Both the position numbers and the translations under genes were made by a program. Source: Cryptomeria japonica (taxonomy: Eukaryota > Streptophyta > Pinopsida > Cupressales > Cupressaceae). Taken from it: a DNA stretch of 64,000 bases. Under the pieces are notes generated by a model. It saw nothing but the letters and a program-made list of their open reading frames with translations. It ran no database searches and was not told where the DNA came from. The stretch lies in NCBI RefSeq assembly GCF_030272615.1, contig NC_081409.1:913259840-913323839 (forward strand). The letters run 5' to 3'. Shown here in pieces: positions 55,962 to 64,000 of this stretch; positions within the stretch are counted from its first letter, which is position 1, and every line of letters starts with the position of its first letter.

Positions 55962-58900
55962 TTACAAGCCTCTTTCTAACTCAGCGGCCTTTTCAGTTGG
56001 CAACTCTTCTGCAATACCCTCTAACTGTCCTGGACCATCTTCCAACTGATTTGGAGCATCTTCTTCTTGCACCGCATATTTCTTGGACCACTCTTGGAAA
56101 ACATCATCGGTAGGCCATGAGTAACCAATAATCTTTTTCTTCAATTTTAATAACCTTTTCTAAGAGTTCCTTATTTTCCGCACTTCTGACTCCAAGAAAC
56201 CATAATGTGATTTGATCTTTTCTATTTCCTCAATTGTTTTAACAAATAGTGAGGTGTTATCTTTATTAACTATTTCATTTACCCTTAGAGATAGATTAGC
56301 TCCTAACTCATCTAGCCATACCTGTTTGTCCTTTATCTGATTTTGGTTGACAAAACCTCCACGAAACAGTTCAAATTTGTGCTCAGTATACTCTTTTCTA
56401 TATAAGTTAGCCTTCCTTTCCACATTGGATTTCCCTTCTACCAGCTTTGTTAAATCTTTGGTCAACTCACATGTGGACTTAATAACAACATCAGACCCAG
56501 CTTCATCATATGATGCACACATCAGTTCTAGGTCCACTTCTCTAGGCAACCATTTATTCAAAATGGGCCCTAAAATAGCCTTGTCCTCATTTAACTCACT
56601 AAGAGTGTCCAAGATCCTCTTCATATTTATGTGTACTGTGGGAGCATCAATTTTATCAGTAAAACTCAAAATTGTAGCTTTTATCTTCTCCTCATATTTG
56701 CTTGCAAATAGGGCCTGAGCCTGTTTCAACTTCTCCAATTCATGTTGATAAGTCTCAGCTGGTTGAAAACTAGAAGGCATAGGAGAAGGAGGGAATTCTA
56801 TGATGGCACTAGTAGGAGGAGGTCTTGCTGGAGATGAAGAGATTGCCAAGGTAGAGGACTCACCTCTTTGGTATTGTCCCATTAGCTGACTTTGAAGCTT
56901 GGCAATGGTACTGTCCCTGCTGGCTACCTCTTTCTTTGCTTCATTATAAGCCTTTAGAACTGTCTCCAATTTGTTTTTAAGATCAGCCCCTTCTTTTTCT
57001 TCCTTCTCTGCTACTGCTACATTGAACTTAGCAGTCTCTAAAACAGTACTAGCTGCTTCCACCACCCATGTGTCCTAGACTCTCCTAACTATCATTCCTC
57101 CTAAGAGATTAGACTCCAAGTTGTCCTTCCTTCTTCTACCCTCATCTCTTTTAAGGGACCACATTACCAGAGAGGCATCATCTTTACTAAATGCCACTCC
57201 TTTCATTGGCTTGGTTTCCTTTCTGACCACTTCCAGGACCAATGCATCAGCTATATCCCATTCAGGGAGAATTAGCACACCGACTTTTGAAACCATTTCC
57301 CTTCCGGCCTCAGGAGTGATGGCTTTGAATTCAGCCATTATTTCTTGTTTGACCTCTTCTTCTATTGAATTTGTGTCTTTATGAGGTTGTTCACTTGTTC
57401 TTTTTGCACATCTAATCTTGAACTGATCAATATTTTGTTTCCAAAGAAACTACATGAAAGCACCTGGCACAACAAAATTGTTGTTAGCTAGGAATTCTTC
57501 ACTAGCTTGCTTGATAGTGATGTCCAACTCTTTTCCTTGTAGCTCACCATCAGTTATGTCCATTTCAGCACTGGGTGACTCCTCTGGCATTCCTTCTTGA
57601 GTCTCGTTGTAGGTGTATACAATTTCACCTAGACTCCCTAATTGTAATAATTGCTCCACCACAGCTTGCTCATCTCCTATATGAATTGGGGACTGAGAGG
57701 GAGAGTACTGAGGGTCATCGGATTCAATTTATTTTCCTACCCTCTACCTTTTTGGTGAATCCTGTATCTCCATAATATCTTCAATATCCCTCTTCCCTTT
57801 GGAAGTAGAAGGTTCCCCTGACACTGACATCATCACAATGTATTTAGATTTTTTATGCATTATATAGTTACCTAGCAGAACAACCTTAGCAAAGGCAGGC
57901 TTGGATAGGACCAATTTAGCCCTATCAGGATCATTCTGCATTATGGCCTCTCTCTTATCCTTCAAGGTTTGCATTAAATCCTCAAAATAAAGAATCAAGA
58001 ATTTAATCTTTTCCTCAAATGGGGTAAAACTGGAAAGAGGATCATAGCTAGAATCAAATTGGTGGATGAAGTCAAGGGCTCTCTTGTAGGCAATCCACTT
58101 CTCCTTCCTTAGCTCCTGCTCATCGAGACTGAATTCATTCCTGATCAAATCTTCAAGAAACTGAAATTGATGAGGCCTGATCTTACATACTTCCCTCTTT
58201 CTGAACATGTCGTTAAAGAAATGTTCAGGGTCAGCACACCTTGATACTGTAGTTGATAGCATGTACGGTGCAAAGAATTCTTCAAAGTACTTCCATCCAC
58301 CTTTGGTTATTACAAAATGATGAGCCATTGTGATGGTTGGGAAAATTGTCCCTTTACCCCTGTTGGTCAACTTGGCTTCTTGCACTCCACCAATCTATCT
58401 CAACTCCTCTACAATCCCTATCTTCAATGGAACTTGATAAGGCAGTAAGTAGGGGGTTCCTTTGGAACCATATACTCTCAAAATAGTAGAGACTAGATAC
58501 AAATACATATCTCCCCAGTTATGAACAATCTTGATGTCCTCTGCAAACTCTTTGGGCCTAAGGAATTCCAAGAGAGCCTTGGAAATCCTAGGGTTTTCTG
58601 CACATAACAACATTCTAATCTTAGATGCAAAGCATCTATCAAACTTTAGATAACTCACATCCTTTCTATCCCAAGATAGAACAGTACTCCTCAATTGCAC
58701 TGGCATCTCCTCTTTATCCATGACCTTAACCAGGTCCATCTCTTTTGCAAAATAATCTGCCCCTTTGAAAAGAAACATATACATCAACAAGGAATACCAT
58801 CCAAATGGCTTGTCTACCTTACAATTTTTAATTCCTACTAGGCCTACATGGATAGCATCAGTGAGGAAAGGAGCAAAGTCAAATGTTATGGCTAGGAAAG

Positions 58901-59360
58901 GGTTCAAAATTTGGGCAATCATTAACATATAATGGACTGGCATGTTTTTCTCAGCATCTTCCCCAAAAATTTGACATAGTGTCATGTACATACCCTTAGC
59001 TCTCAAGGTAAATAGATTCAAGGAAAATGGCTCCATTGTGCTAGGGCCTACAACTGTTAATCCCCCTATTTTGACAAAAAATTCTCTCAATGGGCCACTC
59101 CTAAGATGATCTCTTTGGGCATTATAAACTTGGGTTAATGCCTCAAAATCAATAGGCTCAAGATAGCTAGAAGTTTCAGTAAGCTTGAAAACATTTCTAA
59201 ATTCTCCATCCTTGATTTCAATAAGGGCTGATCCCTTTATGTTTCTGATGCATCTGGTAGCAAGGTCATAACTTTGTGCTACTAAGGTCAACAAATCAAC
59301 GTCCATGAACACACCAGGGACCACAAGGTTTCCCACATCTAAATCCCAGATACTATTCAT
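55962..59360 (-). pseudogene. Unknown 1,132-codon protein of H
   Basis: I do not recognise this protein. One frame runs from ATG 59360 (MNSIWDLDVGNLVVPGV) to TAA at 55962, with six stops (58395, 57744, 57729, about 57447, 57072, 56157) and no frameshift. Residues 1-500 look globular, with aromatic-rich helices (PFGWYSLLMYMFLFKGADYF, GGWKYFEEFFAPYML). Residues 520-670 are acidic and Ser/Pro-rich; then comes a coiled coil (about 770-840), a Ser/Pro hinge (SSSPARPPPTS), another long helical region to about 1066 and an acidic tail. No zinc knuckle, DDE, FVDD or protease motif. The layout (globular, charged linker, C-terminal coiled coil) resembles the unknown ORF of I, but no clear sequence match is seen by eye. 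Confidence 0.72.
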
Positions 59361-59985
59361 AGGGGAAGAGGCATGTCTCTAACCAAAACCCACTTTAAAC
59401 AAATTGAGACCAGTTATCCCTATTTTAGGGTCCCTCAACCAATTTCCTTTATCATATAAACCATCCCCAATTTTCAAACGGGGGTTTTTTGGCACTAACT
59501 ACTTGGCCCTAGCCTCGACATTGGTCGACATGGTTAATTGCTCAAGAAAGTCATCACAAATATTTTGGTCCTGGTAATTTACCTTCCCTGTTAATTCTCT
59601 TCTGGGTCACATTTTAAAAGTATGCAACTGAGCCAATTATCAATCAAAACAATGTTCTAACAATACAAGACCACAATTCAATCAATCTTTAAGCAAAGGG
59701 TAAACAAACAACAAGAGAACCTGATTTTTGGTTTGCAAACTTTTGCTCTGCACCAGCACTCTTTGCAACTACTTCTATGGAATGATACCCTCATTCAATT
59801 GACACGGGAACATATACGGCAATTTGGCTCCTTAACTGCAGCATTAACACCACATGCTTCGGTTGTCCCTTTAGAATTGAATTCATGCAAGAATACAAAA
59901 ATTTGGCTCCAATGAGTCAGAACAGCTCTGAGTATTTTTTCCTTTTCTTCTTTCATTGTTTTGCAAAGCATAAAGTGCTTGTAGG
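59361..59985 (-). other. Region between repeat array and ORF in H
   Basis: About 600 bp of AT-rich sequence directly upstream of the ORF start. No convincing promoter or other gene was identified. Confidence 0.4.
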
Positions 59986-61260
59986 TTCATCTAACGAAAT
60001 CACGCCGGTCATCCGATCAACTGAAACTTGATCGACTTTTAGCTTTTGACTTTTCCTCATTTGGCAACAGACTGAAAAAACCTTTTCGCCATTTTGCAAT
60101 AGGAAACCATCTTGCATCTTGTCCTCGTGAAACTGCGCTAGCCATCTGATCAACTGAAACTTAATCGATCTTTACTTTGTCTTAACCTAGCGGTTTATAT
60201 TACTAACTGTGCTTAAATCAGTTACCACTAACCATTTTCACCATTTCGCAAATGGTAACAAGCTCACATCTTTGGGTTGTAGAATAACGCCCACCGTCAG
60301 ATCTTTCTTGAGATGCTCATCCTTTATCAAACTGTTAGAACCTATAGACGTGGGCCCTCTGAATCAGGGCCTTCCACTTTCACATCCGATCCTTTTTGGA
60401 TTGACGTGTCAACCTCTTACTCGCTGAAAGACTTCAATGGGATCCACTTCTTTCACTGCCACCTGTGCTTGACATATATCCTCTTTGTCTTCAATTTACG
60501 TCATTCTATTTGTTGGGCCTACCACTTGGTTGCCAACTTTGTTCTTTGATTTACATGATCTGGAGGACACGTGTAACCTTTTGATTCGTGATCCTTACCT
60601 CCTAAACTGCTCACTTGGAATGCCATGTCATTTCGCCATTTTGTGAAAACTAACTCTCGAGCATCTTTGGGTTACGAATCAGCGCAGGTTGTTGATTATT
60701 CTCTGAACCACTCACTCTTTATTCGTTAGAAAACCCGCCGGCTTCTGGGACCCACCAAAACCTTTCACTATTTCGCAAAGGGTAAAACACGTGCACTTTG
60801 ATCTCATGAAATAATGAGGGCCATCCGATCAGATAAAACATGATCGGTCTTTAATATTTTGACAAAGCTTGGACGTTGGGCCCACCAAAACCTTTTGCTA
60901 TTTTATGATAGGTAATCTTCAATCATCTTTATCTCGTGAAATAACATGGGACGTCTGATCTCAAAGACTTGCACTATTGTTACTCTTTCTGCTAACCACT
61001 TCACTCGGGCCCACCATCTTTTCGCCATTTCGCAACTTATAAACCATGGGAATCTCTCGGCTACAAATCAACGTGAGCCATTGATCTCTTTGCAAACTGA
61101 TCGCCCTTTAGCCAAGGGAGAAGTCCTCACTGCTAGGTCCCACCAAACCTTTTCGCTATTTTGCGATAGGTAACTTTTGGGCAAGTAGAGTTTGCGAATC
61201 CATGCGGGCCGTCCGATTGACTGAGAGTTGGTCGACTTTTACAAGGCCCGACGAACATTA
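59986..61260 (-). repeat. Tandem array of diverged ~130-bp repeats in H
   Basis: The core CCTTTTCGCYATTTYGCRA followed by a RGGTAAC-like tail recurs on the plus strand at about 60081, 60229, 60630, 60761, 60890, 61018 and 61149. Most spacings are 128-148 bp and one gap (401) is about three periods. Each unit also has words like 'catctttgggttgcgaatcaacgc', 'ggccgtccgatc' and 'gggcccaccaaaacc'. The core has short inverted arms (TCGC...GCGA). Confidence 0.8.
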
Positions 61261-61558
61261 GAAAAGGCAAATTTAAAGGTGGATAAAATTTAAAATATTT
61301 AAAGGGACCACCTAGGTAAATAGCAATGGGGGGAACACTTTTCACGACAAAAGGACCCATCACTTAAGTGAATAAAGTAATGCAGGATTAGAAACCAAAG
61401 GTTTTTTTCCCCAAAAATGGAGTGACTTAAAACCTAAAACCCTGAACTCCTTAGGACTAAAAACAATTTTGAAGCAACTAGGGCATACCAGACTCAAAAT
61501 TTTAAAAAACCTAGCCAATTATGGACTGAGAACATCCATTTTTAAAATAGTGATAACA
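61261..61558 (-). other. 5' terminal region of H, shared with H2
   Basis: The minus strand matches 63127-63435 in collinear fashion: TGTTATC start, then a CTTTATT-CACTTAAGT-ATGGGTC patch, AAGTGTTCCCCCC and TGCTATTT-CCTAGG. It defines the 5' terminus of this repeat family. Confidence 0.75.
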
Positions 61559-61563
61559 CTAAG

Positions 61564-61677
61564 TTTACTTTGAGAGAATGATTTTGAGATTGGTGAAGTT
61601 TATCAATTTTTCTATCTACTGATTCACCACCCCCTCTCAGTAGTTGACCAGATCCTTGTTCTTTCATCATAACATCA
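61564..61677 (+). repeat. 3' LTR of G, last part
   Basis: Collinear with 40157-40270, C-tract module at 61617-61642, ends AACATCA before AACCC. Confidence 0.92.
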
Positions 61678-61682
61678 AACCC

Positions 61683-61847
61683 AAGATGGAAAAAAACTTG
61701 GTGAGAAATACTGTTGGAGTCTACTACTCTAATCCAGCCTCACAATGGAAATATGATTACAATGTTTAGGGCACCAACCCTTGATTTTAGGGCACCAAAC
61801 CAAGGAGCACCAACCCCTGATTTTAGGGCACCAACCCAAGGAGCTAC
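61683..61847 (-). repeat. Third fragment of the K 5' LTR
   Basis: AAGATGGAAAAAAACTTGG onward is collinear with 25935-26146 of the K 3' LTR, including a shortened minisatellite (61764-61846). It ends at the start of L. Confidence 0.85.
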
Positions 61848-63126
61848 TGATGAATAATGATGAACAGTAAGTACCAAACTAGTACTGAGAGGGGGGGTGA
61901 ATCAGTACAGACAAATTTTTTCCCTCAACCAGTTTGACTGCAAAGACTGCACTTAACTGGTAAACAATTACATCGGTCTAAATCAGGGCACTACCGGTTA
62001 CACACAGTGAGTGTATGAATAGCATAAACCATTAAACAATTAGATCTCTACACAATCTAATATCTCATTTCCACTTCACCCATATGCATAAACAAGTAAT
62101 ATATCATCATAAATATAATGACTATTAGTTCAACATGCTTTACCACTTGACAGAAAACATTAAAGCATCACATGAAAAACATCACACATGACACACTGAT
62201 TTTTCACATGGAAACCCAACTGGGAAAAACCACAATGGGGATGAATACCCACAAGTTGTTCTTTGAACTCTTTTGAAGTCCGCTCTGTTAGGAGCCTAGT
62301 CTAGTTAAAGAATTTTACAATAGGTTCTGCTAGGAACTGATCCTGCTAGGGATCACCCGGTTAAGGGATGGCTAAATACCCAGTTAAAGGTTAGAACCCT
62401 GTTAAAGGTTACCTCACAAGAGGATTTTAAGAACATTGAATTGAGTCACCCTATTAAAGGATTTACACAAAATCCTGTTAAAGCTACCCAGTTAAGGGAT
62501 TTTCCAACTGCTGAAATGGTTAGAAGTCAACAGGTAATACATTGATCTAATAACAACACTCAATGCCAAGGCAGACACACTTTAGCTCCTTTTCTTTTGC
62601 AATCACACTCTGAAGGTATCAACACACTTCTTCAGTCTAGAAAGAATCAAGTATCTCTTCACTTGGATACACACATAACATTTGCCAACAACTTCAAAAT
62701 GAAAAACATCAACGACCTTATAGGAAACAGATAGGTCGGTAGCATAAACCCTAAACCCTAAACATTTAGGTTTAACAATTCAATCGGTTCAATCCTGACC
62801 ATTAATCATATTGCATTGAATACAATAGTCTTGAACAAATCTCAAGACGTTCTCCAATGTTCATTCTTTGCCGCTTCAGGAAGCTGATAACCCATCACGC
62901 GCTCTCCATCGTTTACAGAGACTTCACACATTCCCGAGGTAGATAGGATCGATCTTCTTCATGCAAGATCCTCAAGGAAATCCTTCACGCGCACAAGGCT
63001 GATGTGGCAACATGATCTGATCTTCATTACAATGCTAACACAACACAAGATGTCATCAGTTGAATCACATAGGCAATGCATCAACTGGAAACCCTAAAGC
63101 TGAGACTACCAACTGGTAGTCATGCC
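61848..63126 (-). repeat. Copia-type LTR L (probable)
   Basis: It begins TGATGAATAATG and carries the standard modules in minus orientation: G-tract CTGAGA(G)nTGAATCAG at 61883-61907, CATGGAAACCC...GGGAAAAACC near 62199-62230, and degenerate 'ctgttaaaggtta' stutter motifs at 62280-62500. The candidate left target is GCTAC (61843-61847). Its far end was not found before H2 begins, so it may continue beyond H2 or be truncated. No gene in it. Confidence 0.65.
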
Positions 63127-64000
63127 TGTTATCGCTGTTTTTAAAATTGGGTTCTTTCACCATATTTGGCTATGGTTTTTGAAAAAAATTGTATAAGATG
63201 TGGCCCCAAATGCTTCAGCCTTATTCTAAACCTAGAGGGTTTAAGGCTTTTCTAAGTTTTGCGCTTTATCTTTTGTTTTGAATCCCTTGGTTTCTATTCC
63301 GTCATCACTTTATTTCACTTAAGTCATGGGTCGCAGGGTCGTAAGAAGTGTTCCCCCCTTGCTATTTCCCTAGGCGGTCATGTTAATTATTTGAAAAAAT
63401 TTCACCTTTTATTATTTCCTTCTAAAGTGCCGGGCCCAGTAAACACTGATCAACTTGGGGAAAGATCCGACGGTTGGCGCTATTTCGCAAAGGCTAAGTG
63501 CTTGCCCTTTAAGGCTGCGAAATAGCGAGAATGAATATCAGCCGTCCATGTGTCATGTGGAGGAAGTGAAGGTTGCGGTTGTCAAGAAGGTGGGGCCCCC
63601 TCTACGTGGTCTTCTCTGGCGTATTAGAGGGCAGCACGTGGCGCAGGCCGCCACAGTCAGCATTTTAAGATTAAGGATCAAAGTGGGCCCCAAAGATGAG
63701 TCAGCTCACAGGTGGAGGTGACCTGGCAGGGATAGCTCTTGCAATTCATTGAGACCCCGTGGCTCCTTCCAGTGAATGAAAAGTTGACAGGTCAGCTTCG
63801 AAGATGACAGGGCGCCAGGTGTCCGTGGCGTGTCCGTGGGCCTACCTCTTCTGAAGGCTCCTAACAGGGTTTAAATGTTGATCAACTTGAGAAAGGATCT
63901 GACGGTCGGCGCTATTTCGCAAAGGCTAAGTGCTCACCCTTTAAGGCTGCGAAATAGCGAAAGTTAACCTGGACCGTCCACGTGTCTTGATGACACGCGG
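63127..64000 (+). mobile_element. Second H-family copy (H2), opposite orientation, cut by the window edge
   Basis: TGTTATCGCTGTTTTTAAAA starts here, and the next ~310 bp align with the reverse complement of the right end of H (61250-61558). It then has two units of a 432-bp tandem repeat (from 63448 and from 63880), each with an 11-bp inverted repeat CGCTATTTCGC...GCGAAATAGCG. The ORF seen in H should begin beyond the window if this copy is complete. Open frames at 63259-63721 are not supported as genes. Confidence 0.75.

Larger units (their letters stand above)
55048..61558 (-). mobile_element. 6.5-kb TG...CA unit H carrying one large unknown ORF
   Basis: On the minus strand it runs TGTTATCACTATTTT...TTTGAGAACAACA. 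CTAAG lies at 55043-55047 and 61559-61563, and the intact G LTR shows the empty site near 40153. The 5-bp duplication and TGTT...AACA ends indicate retroviral-type integrase insertion. I see no LTR pair, primer site or polypurine tract, and no gag or pol motif. It contains a ~2.2-kb 5' region with tandem ~130-bp repeats, a 1,132-codon frame and 0.9 kb of 3' sequence. It may be a giant solo LTR or an element whose LTRs are lost. H2 at 63127 shares its 5' end. Confidence 0.8.
38878..61677 (+). mobile_element. Ty1/copia retrotransposon G (contains E with F, and H)
   Basis: The 5' LTR is 38878-40270, the primer site 40273-40284, gag-pol 40341-44389 and the polypurine tract AAAGGGGGAGAT ends at 44691. 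The 3' LTR comes in three pieces (44692-45320, 54382-55047, 61564-61677) split by E and H. Target duplication AACCC is at 38873-38877 and 61678-61682, within the 5' LTR of K. Net length is about 7.2 kb. Summed 3' LTR pieces (about 1,409 bp) agree with the 1,393-bp 5' LTR. Confidence 0.93.
25744..64000 (-). mobile_element. Non-autonomous large-LTR retrotransposon K (host of I, G, L; runs off the window)
   Basis: The 3' LTR is 25744-28283. The internal region 28284-31678 codes only a copia-type Gag. The primer site is at 31667-31678. The 5' LTR appears as three collinear fragments: 31681-31696, 38709-38877 and 61683-about 61847. They match 25744-about 26146 of the 3' LTR and are separated by I, G and L. 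The remaining ~2.1 kb of the 5' LTR should lie beyond 64000. No pol domain is found. The 5 bases before the LTR are TTTTA; the partner duplication is outside. Confidence 0.85.

Noticed and set aside
55048-61558. H as a Helitron, Mutator-like or hAT DNA transposon
   Set aside because: Helitrons make no duplication, Mutator-like and hAT elements make 8-11 bp, and no long terminal inverted repeats are present; 5 bp with TG...CA fits retroviral-type integration.
63455-63721. Open frames of 88 codons in H2
   Set aside because: They run through the tandem repeat and its hairpin and have no counterpart in H; no support as a gene.

Overview
The window is plant nuclear DNA made almost entirely of nested LTR retrotransposons. 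I see no ordinary host gene and no tRNA, rRNA or CRISPR array. The AT-rich composition, stacked Ty1/copia and Ty3/gypsy copies with initiator-Met-type primer sites, pervasive decay and lack of genes fit a large repeat-rich seed-plant genome. A gymnosperm is my low-confidence guess. Letters below are my own labels.

Left part (1-25743). 1-606 is the tail of a copia-type LTR (A0). 876-2164 is a decayed Ty3/gypsy gag (A, minus) whose LTR (2165-2467 and 5591-5899) is split by B (2473-5585, minus), a 3.1-kb pol-less element with an aberrant extra U5 end. A gypsy LTR with primer site and leader follows (N, 5900-7195). Next is the copia element C (7196-22972, minus), itself split by M (8325-10661, a TG...CA unit with target duplication) and by the copia element D (14454-21148, minus). 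N-like leader and unassigned DNA run from 22973 to 25743.

Right part (25744-64000). K (minus, from 25744, right end outside the window) is a gag-only element with 2.5-kb LTRs. Its 5' LTR has been hit three times: by I (31697-38703, plus; contains solo LTR J at 32574-33632), by G (38878-61677, plus, copia) and by L (from 61848). The 3' LTR of G was hit by E (45321-54376, minus, copia) and by H (55048-61558). E was hit by F (48684-51085, plus, 2.4 kb). A second H-like copy, H2, starts at 63127 in the opposite orientation. K>G>E>F is a four-deep nest. Perfect 5-bp target duplications bracket B, D, E, F, G, H, I, J and M.

Coding content. C, D, E and G carry gag, protease, integrase, reverse transcriptase and RNase H remnants in copia order; all are broken, in D only by nonsense codons. 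B, F, I, K and H lack any visible pol and are candidates for movement in trans. B and F share 3' and leader motifs with each other, and B also with C, making a C-type element their plausible helper. The most unusual content is in I (a Gag-like ORF with four intact CCHC knuckles plus an 810-codon ORF of unknown function) and H (a 6.5-kb TG...CA unit with a single 1,130-codon unknown ORF behind an array of ~130-bp repeats). These are the best candidates for undescribed biology here.
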